Assembly: GCA_008015155.1 (NCBI GenBank)
Contig: SSFA01000008.1
Coordinates: forward strand, 186,001 to 250,000
DNA: 64,000 bases
Direction of reading: 5' to 3'
Origin: Thiothrix sp.
GTDB taxonomy: Bacteria; Pseudomonadota; Gammaproteobacteria; Thiotrichales; Thiotrichaceae
Part shown: in pieces, positions 17,462 through 25,639 of the stretch
Numbering within the stretch: the first letter of the stretch is position 1
Layout: the number at the start of each line of letters is the position of its first letter
Made by a program: the position numbers and the translations under genes
The notes under the pieces: model-generated
Database searches by the model: none
What the model was told of the DNA's origin: nothing
What the model saw: only the letters and a program-made list of their open reading frames with translations

Positions 17462-17878
17462 CTAGCCCTGGTATTTACCGGCTAAACAGGCTTGAATATA
17501 AGAGGCCGCTTCTTGCGCACCCGTTGGCAACACCCGTTGCTTAGTCCATGTTGTCGTGAGTAAAGCTGTTAATGGTTCGACAAATTGACCGGTTTGAATG
17601 GCCTGCCAATCAATAAAGACCACTTCACCCTGCTGTTGATGCCAAGCCGATAAATAAGGCTCTTCTGGCCAATCTGGGCGTTGCACACAAAGCGCAGGAA
17701 TTTGATTAATCACTGCCTCGGTTTGCGTACCATAGCCAGTTTTAGTCAGCACTAGATTGCAAGAAGCCAACAAATCAATATAACTCAGCCCAAAGCTTGA
17801 GACCGGGAAAAAATCTTCCCGTGTTCGATACAAACTCTTATCATCAAAAATCCAAGCTACTCCTGCAAGTTTCGGCAT
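17462..17878 (-). pseudogene. C-terminal remnant of a GT28/MurG-like glycosyltransferase
   Basis: 138 residues resembling only the C-terminal, nucleotide-sugar-binding half of GT-B enzymes: SYIDLLASCNLVLTKTGYGTQTEAV, IPALCVQRPDWPEEPYL and a closing helix. The G-x-G-T-x-x-E motif is the usual donor-binding loop. A complete enzyme of this type would have an additional N-terminal acceptor domain of roughly 170 residues, which is missing: the in-frame region upstream hits a stop within a few codons and has no ribosome binding site. It starts 6 nt past the propeller gene's stop. I take it as a decayed gene rather than a stand-alone domain. Confidence 0.6.
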
Positions 17879-17883
17879 TCGGC

Positions 17884-18897
17884 TTAAGGCTGGGTCAGCT
17901 TAAGATTAGACTGCCATTGACCTGTCCGTGCATCTAAGAACGAGACCATAGCCAACACTTTTGGATCATTGAGGCATAAGCTCGCTAATGCTAAGCGACG
18001 CTGATCAGCACTGATATCCTCAGCGACGGTGGTTCGGCAATTGGCAGGTAAATTCAAGGCTAAGGACTGTTGCTGCTGAGTGCTTAAGTCTAAACGCTGC
18101 ATACCTTGTTGACCCGCAAACAACAGTGATTGATGATCAGCAGTAAATACCGCAGAACCGGTAGCATTTTTAACAGTAAAAACCTCTTCAGTCTGCAGAT
18201 TAATCACTTGCGGCAAAATCGCAGCGTAATTGCCATCCGGACTGAAGACAACTGGCTGATTAAACGCTACAGGTGCTTGAATAGTATAAGTTTTTAAAGT
18301 GGTCTTTTTAAAAAGATCATAGACCTGTAGATCAGCTTTGCCTGCACTGCCTTGAGTAACGAAAGCTACCCTGTTCATGCTGGCATCTAAGCCTAAAGCT
18401 AATAAACGCGCTTGAGGCAACTCCACGCTTGCTAGTACTTTACCCGTACCTGTATGGATGAGCTGTAATTGCTGAGTGTTTGCATCCTGAAACAGCTGCG
18501 CCGTACCAGCCGCATTGGTAATGGCGGTCGCTGGTTGGTAACGACTGGGGGGGTTGGGTAAGTTTGGGACGGGCAAAGTCCGTAAGGTTTTACCACTACG
18601 ATGCAGAATGCTTTATCCTGCTGCTTCTAATACTGCTACTTTAAAGCCATCCGGAGTAAATCCCATGATTAGTTGATCAGGCTGAATTTTTAAATCAACG
18701 GTTTGCTCTAAAACCCCTGTTTTCCCATTGAAAGTTTTCAGACTAGGCTTAAAGCCAGTTTGCAACCATAAAATTTGTCCTTGCTCTTGGCTTAGGGCTA
18801 GATAATTTTGAGGCTTTGGTGCAGCCACCGCCGCTGTTGATAAGCCTAAAACCAAAAACGCTAACCTTAAATAATTAGATTTATTATGAGTTTGCAT
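17884..18897 (-). pseudogene. Secreted beta-propeller protein interrupted by an in-frame TAA
   Basis: The frame begins at ATG 18897 with a signal peptide (LAFLVLGLSTAAVAAPK) and propeller strands (YLALSQEQGQILWLQTG, LIMGFTPDGFKVAVLEAAG). It then meets TAA at 18615-18613. The same frame continues without any shift for 12 codons (SILHRSGKTLRT) and on through further propeller blades to 17884 (VVFSPDGNYAAILP, SAVFTADHQSLLFAG, AEDISADQRRLALASL). Removing the one stop would give about 337 residues, the right size for a seven-bladed WD40-like propeller. So this is one gene carrying a single nonsense codon, either a recent mutation or a sequencing error. The function is unknown. Confidence 0.72.
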
Positions 18898-19005
18898 AAA
18901 CTACCTTGGATCACACTGAGTCTTTGAATACTTTTTAGATGCTCAACAGCTAGCTAATAAACTTTAAAATTCTGCCAACTAGTTTAAGCTGCATTGAATT
19001 TCGCA

Positions 19006-19032
19006 TTGTTTCTTCAACAGGCAGCGTATACT
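19006..19032 (+). promoter_or_regulatory. Possible sigma-70 promoter for the S41 peptidase gene
   Basis: TTGTTT (19006-19011) and TATACT (19027-19032) are separated by 15 nt, shorter than the ideal 17. The -10 is good and lies 38 nt before the ATG. GGGGAG serves as the ribosome binding site. Confidence 0.35.
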
Positions 19033-19069
19033 GTCTCAACGAAATCGACAACCTATTGGGGAGTATATC

Positions 19070-21025
19070 ATGGTAGAACTGGCCGCTGGTCTTCCACGTT
19101 TGGCTGACAATTTGCCCAAAGATGCAGGCTTAACGCTCACTGATAAACGTACCTTGGTTGATCAGGCGAAGGTTTTGCTGGAACAAGTCTACGCGCACAT
19201 TTATTTAAAGAAAGCTTTGTATGCCATTGATCCTGTGCAACGCTTAAGCTTACTTCAATATCGCCTAGAGAATCCAAGCGATCCTGTAGTGAAAAGTGAG
19301 TTGGAATTTCACCGTGAACTCTTATCGATCTTCACCAGCTTGCATGATTTACACACCAATTATGTGTTGCCCGCCCCTTATAATTCCTTGACGGCCATTC
19401 TGCCATTTTTAGTTGAGGAATATTTTGACGATAAGCAGCAAGCTCATTATCTGGTCACTAAAATCAGCAGCGCCGCTCCCGCTTCTGATACTTTTAAAGC
19501 AGGTGTGGAATTAATCACTTGGAATGGCTTGCCCATTACTGAAGCGATTCGTTTAAACGGTGAACAGGGTGGTGGAAGTAATCCAGCAGCACGCTATGCC
19601 GTGGGTTTACGCTCGCTTACCATACGTGCCTTGGCGATTAATTTACCGCCTTTAGAGTCGCGTATTTATCTGCAGTATAAAACTACAGATGACAAACTTC
19701 TTGAGACTTCTTTTGAGTGGTTAGTCATTAAACCAAGCGGTGGTTTAGGTGTAGATTTGGGAGCATCCCCTAGCCCTGATACTTTATTACCCCTGCGCCC
19801 TGATCCTTCCCGTATTTATCGCGACTTTTTAATGGGGAATCAACTGGAAGGGGAATACATTAATCAAGCACGCAAAAAATTATTTGTAGAAATGCGCGCT
19901 ACTGGGCGTAGAAACTCTAGTCGGCGAGCAGCCGATAGCACTGAAGTCAAATCTTTATTAGAAGATATCACAGCGCGCGCTGTCACTACTCCAAGCGGAA
20001 GCTTTGCTTATCTGCGCTTATTTTCCTTTATGGTCCAAGATGATCAAGCCTTTCTGAAGGAGATCATACGCCTGCTGAAACTCCTGCCACAGAATGGCTT
20101 AATTCTTGATGTGCGCGGCAATCCCGGCGGCTTAATTACTGCAGCTGAGCGCTTACTCCAACTCTTTACCCCCCATGTTATTGAACCTGAAAAAGCTCAG
20201 TTCATTAGTACCCCCTTGATTCGCGAACTTTGCATTCGCAATTCTCCATCGCCTATCGCGCCGCAGATTAACTTAAAACCTTGGGTAGCGTCCCTCAGGC
20301 AAGCTCCTGTGACAGGAACCCTCTATTCCACGGGTCATGTGATTACCTCCATAGAAGAAGCGAATGATATCGGCCAAGTCTATACAGGGCCTGTAGTGCT
20401 CATTACTGATGCACATTGCTATAGCGCTACTGATATGTTTGCAGCAGGTTTTAGAGACAATAAAGTCGGTAAAATCCTAGGTGCGAGTGATAATACCGGT
20501 GCTGGTGGCGCGAATGTGTGGCAGCATTTAGTCTTACGTGTATTAGCGGAAGCACCAGGACGTGCTGAAACGAATGCACTGACTAAAGCCTTTACTGAAT
20601 TACCTCGCATGGCTGATTTCCGCGTGTCTAGTCGACGTATGTTGCGCGTAGGTGAGCAAGCGGGCATGCCCTTGGAAGATTTTGGTGTGGAACCCGATGA
20701 ACGCCATTATATGACGCGCACTGATATTCTCAGTAGCAACCAAGACTTAATTAATCATGCTGCTAAGCTGTTGCTGGCTCAATCACAGCATCAGATCAGT
20801 ATTAAAACCGACCCAGCTAAGTGCGAGTTACAAGTCAGTACCACCGCCATTGATCGTTTAGATTGGTATATCAACGGCCGTCCGGCTGGCTCTGTGGATG
20901 TCAGTAATAATACAGCCACCCTGACGCTGCCTAAAGCTAGTGCTGAACGTCAAATTCGCGTGGAAGGCTTTGCTAACCATGAAAAAGTCGCGGCTATGCA
21001 AGTCAGTCTCAAGTGTAGCGCTTAG
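19070..21025 (+). CDS. S41 family (C-terminal processing/TSP-like) peptidase
   Basis: 651 residues. The S41 core lies around residues 310-500, with LILDVRGNPGGLI (about 345) and the catalytic-serine region TDAHCYSATDMFAAGF (about 445-460), followed by DNKVGKILGASDNTGAGG, where the lysine of the Ser-Lys dyad is expected. An N-terminal helical domain (residues 1-110) and a C-terminal segment of about 100 residues with two cysteines (DPAKCELQ, SLKCSA) flank it. No signal peptide is visible, unlike most S41 proteases, so it may act in the cytoplasm or use another route. GGGGAG precedes the ATG by 6 nt. Confidence 0.85.
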   Translation: MVELAAGLPRLADNLPKDAGLTLTDKRTLVDQAKVLLEQVYAHIYLKKALYAIDPVQRLSLLQYRLENPSDPVVKSELEFHRELLSIFTSLHDLHTNYVLPAPYNSLTAILPFLVEEYFDDKQQAHYLVTKISSAAPASDTFKAGVELITWNGLPITEAIRLNGEQGGGSNPAARYAVGLRSLTIRALAINLPPLESRIYLQYKTTDDKLLETSFEWLVIKPSGGLGVDLGASPSPDTLLPLRPDPSRIYRDFLMGNQLEGEYINQARKKLFVEMRATGRRNSSRRAADSTEVKSLLEDITARAVTTPSGSFAYLRLFSFMVQDDQAFLKEIIRLLKLLPQNGLILDVRGNPGGLITAAERLLQLFTPHVIEPEKAQFISTPLIRELCIRNSPSPIAPQINLKPWVASLRQAPVTGTLYSTGHVITSIEEANDIGQVYTGPVVLITDAHCYSATDMFAAGFRDNKVGKILGASDNTGAGGANVWQHLVLRVLAEAPGRAETNALTKAFTELPRMADFRVSSRRMLRVGEQAGMPLEDFGVEPDERHYMTRTDILSSNQDLINHAAKLLLAQSQHQISIKTDPAKCELQVSTTAIDRLDWYINGRPAGSVDVSNNTATLTLPKASAERQIRVEGFANHEKVAAMQVSLKCSA

Positions 21026-21045
21026 ACTTAAGCAGAGCGCATGAG

Positions 21046-21783
21046 CTAGGTTTTCTCATGTGCTCGGTGAACATCACGTAAGAGCAACATATCCGTGATA
21101 CGTTCACTCTTACTAGTCTCAAAACCTAAGTTTTGCCTACGCTCTATGGGATTGCACCAAGTCCCAAATAGCCAATCCCAAACTGGTAGACCATAGTTTT
21201 GTGCATGATGATCGCGCTCATGATGCACCGTATGCATTTCTGGACGTTGAATAAAATACCCTAAGGCTGGCGGTGTACGTAAATCACTATGCAGAAACAA
21301 ATCAAACATGCCGGTTATTAGCAAAGCAATCGCAGCCGCCAAAGGACTAGCCCCTAATACAACATAGCTCGAGCAAGCACTAATCAATACAGCCATAGCC
21401 GTATCGAGCGGATGCGCATAAAAGGCCGTCAATGCTTCGACGCGTGGCGCACTATGATGTAATTGATGAAACACCCGCCATAAAAAATCAAAATAATGCG
21501 TAGCGCGATGCCACCAGTAAAATATAAAGCTTGTGAGAAAAAAACTTAAAATACCCACCAAAATATCGGGTAAGCCGCGAGTATCAAAGAAAGCATGCTC
21601 TTGAATAGATGCCGCCATCACATAGCCAATACCTAAGGTAATGATGACTGTAAGCACACCAAGCGCACTAGCTAAAATCAACCAACGACGGTCACAATGG
21701 TTATTGGATGCGGGTGCTATCACTTCACGTGTAAAGATACCCACAAACAGGAGGGCAATAATAGGATAAACGTATAATTCCAT
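21046..21783 (-). CDS. Fatty acid hydroxylase/sterol desaturase family protein
   Basis: 245 residues with four or more membrane helices and the eight-histidine di-iron motifs of the superfamily: WWHRATHY, FHQLHHS, and HTVHHERDHHAQNYG. Between them is ALTAFYAHPLDTA, which is also typical. Family members hydroxylate or desaturate lipids at the membrane using O2; the lipid substrate cannot be inferred. It converges on the S41 peptidase gene (20-nt gap) and is separated from panC by a hairpin. The ribosome binding site is weak. Confidence 0.88.
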   Translation of the reverse strand: MELYVYPIIALLFVGIFTREVIAPASNNHCDRRWLILASALGVLTVIITLGIGYVMAASIQEHAFFDTRGLPDILVGILSFFLTSFIFYWWHRATHYFDFLWRVFHQLHHSAPRVEALTAFYAHPLDTAMAVLISACSSYVVLGASPLAAAIALLITGMFDLFLHSDLRTPPALGYFIQRPEMHTVHHERDHHAQNYGLPVWDWLFGTWCNPIERRQNLGFETSKSERITDMLLLRDVHRAHEKT

Positions 21784-21840
21784 AATGAGCTTATTTAATA
21801 CGAGTTAGCTCTTACAGGGAAATTAATTATAACTAATTAA

Positions 21841-21872
21841 CCAGCCATTTCTTAGTGTGAAGAAATAGCTGG
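21841..21872 (-). terminator. Hairpin downstream of panC
   Basis: CCAGCCATTTCTT (21841-21853) pairs with AAGAAATAGCTGG (21860-21872) with one mismatch and a 6-nt loop. On the minus strand it is followed by TTAATTAGTTATAATT, so it probably terminates the panB-panC transcript. Confidence 0.6.
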
Positions 21873-21881
21873 AGTTGGCTA

Positions 21882-22757
21882 TTAAACAATGCGGCCGTCT
21901 TTTAAGAAGACTTGCACATTATCGATCAAGCGTGCCTTGCCCATCCAAGCAGAGGCTAAGATTACTAGGTTTTCATCACCCGTAACTGGGACTTGTAAAT
22001 CGCTAGCCCGACGGACTTCGAAATACTCAGGGCGAAAACCATGCTCCGCTAAATGTCCAATCATAATCTGTTGAATGGACTCGAAACCCTCATCTGTAAC
22101 CTTACCGCGAGCTAGAATCTGCTGGGCAGCTTCTTGTAGAGTTTGATGTAAATAAGGTGCTTGCTGACGCTGTTCTGGAGTTAGATAGCCATTGCGTGAA
22201 CTCATCGCTAAGCCATCGGTTTCCCGTACCGCAGTCACTCCAACAATCTGTACATTAATATTCAGATCTTTCACCATTTGCCGCACCACCAGCAATTGTT
22301 GGAAGTCTTTCTCGCCAAAAATAGCGATATCAGGCTCCACTAGATTGAATAGTTTGCAGACCACCGTCGCGACACCCGTAAAATGACCCGGGCGCTTTTC
22401 CCCTTCGAGGATGTCGCTAATGCCTGGCGCTTCAACTTTAGTGCGCAACTTGCCAGTGGGATACATACTTTCTGGGGTTGGGGCGAATACTAAATCTGTA
22501 TTCAGTTTGGCTAGATAACCACAATCTGCATTCAAAGTTTTAGGATAGGCTGCTAAATCTTCAGCTCGATCAAACTGTGCCGGATTCACAAAAATAGATA
22601 CGACTACCTTAGTCCCCAGTTCCTTAGCCCGCTCGACTAAGGTTAAATGTCCGCCGTGTAAATTACCCATCGTCGGCACGAAAGCAATGGTTTCACCACT
22701 GGTACGCCAAGCGCGAATCTGTGCTTGTAACTCTTCAATTTGATGCACTAATTGCAT
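21882..22757 (-). CDS. panC: Pantothenate synthetase
   Basis: 291 residues with the nucleotidyltransferase signatures FVPTMGNLHGGHLTLV (HIGH-like), VSIFVNPAQF, GEKRPGHFTGVATVV, FGEKDFQQL and AMSSRNGYL (KMSKS-like). The enzyme condenses pantoate with beta-alanine using ATP in the cytoplasm, the last step of pantothenate synthesis. It lies 31 nt downstream of panB on the same strand, forming a panBC operon. panD is not in the window. Confidence 0.97.
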   Translation of the reverse strand: MQLVHQIEELQAQIRAWRTSGETIAFVPTMGNLHGGHLTLVERAKELGTKVVVSIFVNPAQFDRAEDLAAYPKTLNADCGYLAKLNTDLVFAPTPESMYPTGKLRTKVEAPGISDILEGEKRPGHFTGVATVVCKLFNLVEPDIAIFGEKDFQQLLVVRQMVKDLNINVQIVGVTAVRETDGLAMSSRNGYLTPEQRQQAPYLHQTLQEAAQQILARGKVTDEGFESIQQIMIGHLAEHGFRPEYFEVRRASDLQVPVTGDENLVILASAWMGKARLIDNVQVFLKDGRIV

Positions 22758-22788
22758 GCGAAGTCCTCTTAGGTCTTTTTAATCGTTA

Positions 22789-23616
22789 CTAAACAAAACA
22801 ATGTGCATCGGCAGGGAAACTGCCATTCTTGACTGCCTCTACATAAGCACGAATCGACTGCGGAATATTGCGTCCTTCTTGCATAAAATTCTGAGAGAAA
22901 CGAGGCGCACGTGGCGTAATACCCAACATATCGTGCAAAACTAACACTTGCCCATCACAGCCGCGCCCTGCCCCAATGCCAATCACGGGCACTTCCACTG
23001 CTTGGGTGATAGCGGTGGCTAAGACCTCAGGCACGCATTCGAGCAAAATCATATCCGCGCCTGCATCTTGTAAAGCCAGAGCATCTGCTTGCATTTGTTT
23101 AGCGACCGCTTCCTCACGACCTTGGACGCGATATCCGCCCAATTTGTGCACCGATTGCGGTTGTAAACCTAAATGTGCACAGACCGGTACACCGTGATGC
23201 GTCAGCTGTTTAACGGTTTCGACTTGAGGTGCGCCGCCTTCTAATTTGACCATATGTGCATCGCTCTCTTGCATTAAACGCGCACAATTGCGTAACGCCA
23301 TCTCTGGCGAGGTGTAACTCATAAACGGTAAATCGGCTAAAACTAAGGCCGTTTGGGCAACCGCTGAAATCGCCCGCGTATGATAAATCATGTCATCGAC
23401 GGTGACAGGAATAGTCGTAGGATGGCCTTGAATGACCATACCGAGCGAGTCTCCAATTAGGATCACATCGACCCCCTGCTCATCTAAAACCCGCCCAAAA
23501 CTTGAATCGTATGCGGTGAGCATGACAATCTTTTCGTTGTCTTGCTTCATCTTACGTAGTGTCGTGACGGTGCGGCGCTTAATAAGTTTAGCGCCTGAGC
23601 TATCTTTCTGATCCAT
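22789..23616 (-). CDS. panB: 3-methyl-2-oxobutanoate hydroxymethyltransferase
   Basis: From ATG 23616 the protein has 275 residues. Motifs are MLTAYDSSFGRVLDEQGVDVILIGDSLGMV (metal-binding Asp), PFMSYTSPE, VKLEGG, GLQPQSVHKLGGYRVQG and ECVPEVLA. PanB makes ketopantoate from 2-oxoisovalerate and methylenetetrahydrofolate, the first committed step of pantothenate synthesis. The frame opens ten codons earlier with GTG at 23646, but GGAGGAG sits 8 nt before 23616 and decides the start. It heads panB-panC and is divergent from glnS. Confidence 0.97.
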   Translation of the reverse strand: MDQKDSSGAKLIKRRTVTTLRKMKQDNEKIVMLTAYDSSFGRVLDEQGVDVILIGDSLGMVIQGHPTTIPVTVDDMIYHTRAISAVAQTALVLADLPFMSYTSPEMALRNCARLMQESDAHMVKLEGGAPQVETVKQLTHHGVPVCAHLGLQPQSVHKLGGYRVQGREEAVAKQMQADALALQDAGADMILLECVPEVLATAITQAVEVPVIGIGAGRGCDGQVLVLHDMLGITPRAPRFSQNFMQEGRNIPQSIRAYVEAVKNGSFPADAHCFV

Positions 23617-23814
23617 TACAGGTACTCCTCCGAATGTCGGAGGCACAGTATAACCTGAAAAATCTGCTACTATTCAAGCTATTTTGCGCCGCACAACTAG
23701 AGGATTTCTACCGTCTGGCGCAGAGAAAAATTGCTCGAAAGTTTTGCACTAGACATACTCACGAGCGCATAGTCTAATTCCTGCATTGCAATAACTGAAA
23801 AAAGCTAAAAAATT

Positions 23815-25491
23815 ATGAGCGATACCAGCCGACCCCTGAACTTTATTGAGCGCATCGTTGAAGAAGATCTCGCCAACCATGTTGTGACTGAAGTCAAAAC
23901 ACGTTTCCCTCCTGAACCGAATGGCTACCTGCATTTAGGCCACGCTAAATCCATTTGGCTAAATTTTGGCTTAGCTGAACGCTATGGTGGCAAATGTAAT
24001 TTACGCATGGACGACACGAATCCCGTTAAAGAAGACGAAGAGTATGTCGAATCCATCCAAAACGATGTGCAATGGCTTGGTTATCAATGGGATGGCAAAG
24101 TTCGTTATGCTTCCGATTATTTTGATCAGTTACACGAATGGGCGGTGTATTTAATTAAACAAGGTAAAGCCTTTGTTTGTGATTTGAACGCAGAACAAAT
24201 GCGTGAGTATCGCGGTACCTTGACTGAGCCGGGCCAAAATAGCCCCTATCGTGATCGTTCGGTCGAAGAGAATTTAGCACTCTTTGAAAAAATGCGTGCG
24301 GGTGAATTTCCGGATGGACATTGTTCTTTGCGTGCGAAAATTGATATGAGCTCCCCGAATATCAATCTGCGTGACCCTGTCTTGTATCGAATCAAGCATG
24401 CTTCCCATCATCAAACGGGTGATAAATGGTGCATCTATCCATCTTATGATTATGCTCATGGGCAAAGTGATGCGATTGAAGGCATTACCCACTCAATTTG
24501 TACTTTAGAATTTGAAGCACATCGCCCTCTATATGACTGGTGTATTGATAATCTGCCCGTACCTGCTAAGCCCCACCAATATGAATTCTCCCGCTTGAAT
24601 GTGAATTACACTGTCACCAGTAAGCGCAAGCTCAAGCAGTTGGTGGATGAAAAGCATGTCGATGGTTGGAGCGATCCTAGGATGCCGACGATTGCTGGGA
24701 TGCGTCGGCGTGGTTTCACACCCAAAGCCTTGCGCGATTTTTGCGAAATGGCGGGCGTGACCAAAGTCGATGGCGTAGTTGATATTAGTATGCTCGAACA
24801 TGCGCTACGAGAAGATCTCAATGCTATCGCACCACGTGCTATGTGTGTCTTACACCCACTTAAAGTGACCCTCACGAATTATCCTGAGGATAAAACTGAA
24901 ACCATGCTCGCCCCGATTCACCCACAACGCGAGGATTGGGGTAATCGTGAACTGCCTTTTGCTCGGGAAATTTACATTGACCAAGATGACTTCCGTGAAG
25001 AAGCGAATAAGCAGTACAAACGCTTAGTTCTAGGGAAACGAGTACGCTTACGTAATGCCTATGTGATTGAAGCGGACGAAGCGCTTAAAGACGCTAACGG
25101 CAAGATTATCGAAGTACGTGCACGCGTGATTGAGGATACCGTCGGCAAAGACCCTGCGGATGGCGTGAAAGCTAAAGGTGTGATTCATTGGGTCTCTGCA
25201 CGTGAAAACATTGAGTGTGAAGTACGCTTATACGATCGCTTATTTTCTGATCCCGCCCCCGATGCTGGCGATAAAAACTTCTTGGACTTTATGAATCCGC
25301 ATAGCCTAGAAATTCTGCAAGGGTGCAAGGCTGAAATTAGCTTAAACAAAGCGACTTTAGACGATCGCTATCAGTTTGAACGGGAAGGCTATTTCATTTT
25401 GGATTCGGTTTATTCTAGCCCTGACAAGCCTGTATTCAATCGCATTATTGGCTTGAAAGATACTTGGGGTAAAAGCGAGCAAGCTGGTTAG
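23815..25491 (+). CDS. glnS: Glutaminyl-tRNA synthetase
   Basis: 558 residues, the normal bacterial length. The class I signatures are [15 protein letters not shown] (HIGH) and [11 protein letters not shown] (the KMSKS equivalent; E. coli has VMSKRK). The residues [23 protein letters not shown] and [17 protein letters not shown] distinguish GlnRS from GluRS, and two anticodon-binding beta-barrels follow. It charges tRNA-Gln directly. It stands alone, divergent from panBC, and is followed by a hairpin. Confidence 0.97.
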   Translation: MSDTSRPLNFIERIVEEDLANHVVTEVKTRFPPEPNGYLHLGHAKSIWLNFGLAERYGGKCNLRMDDTNPVKEDEEYVESIQNDVQWLGYQWDGKVRYASDYFDQLHEWAVYLIKQGKAFVCDLNAEQMREYRGTLTEPGQNSPYRDRSVEENLALFEKMRAGEFPDGHCSLRAKIDMSSPNINLRDPVLYRIKHASHHQTGDKWCIYPSYDYAHGQSDAIEGITHSICTLEFEAHRPLYDWCIDNLPVPAKPHQYEFSRLNVNYTVTSKRKLKQLVDEKHVDGWSDPRMPTIAGMRRRGFTPKALRDFCEMAGVTKVDGVVDISMLEHALREDLNAIAPRAMCVLHPLKVTLTNYPEDKTETMLAPIHPQREDWGNRELPFAREIYIDQDDFREEANKQYKRLVLGKRVRLRNAYVIEADEALKDANGKIIEVRARVIEDTVGKDPADGVKAKGVIHWVSARENIECEVRLYDRLFSDPAPDAGDKNFLDFMNPHSLEILQGCKAEISLNKATLDDRYQFEREGYFILDSVYSSPDKPVFNRIIGLKDTWGKSEQAG

Positions 25492-25504
25492 GTCTTTCTA
25501 TTAA

Positions 25505-25535
25505 ATAGCCTGTTTATTCAAGATTGACAGGCTAT
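25505..25535 (+). terminator. Hairpin downstream of glnS
   Basis: ATAGCCTGT (25505-25513) pairs perfectly with ACAGGCTAT (25527-25535) across a 13-nt loop. What follows (CTCTGAG) is not a T-run, so its efficiency is uncertain. Confidence 0.5.
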
Positions 25536-25639
25536 CTCTGAGCAAACTGTGCGTTAATTTAATACCAAGAACAAATCACTCTTCGCTATACTTCCAATAG
25601 GTTAAAATATCTACACCTGCTACCAAAGGAAGTTCGTTC

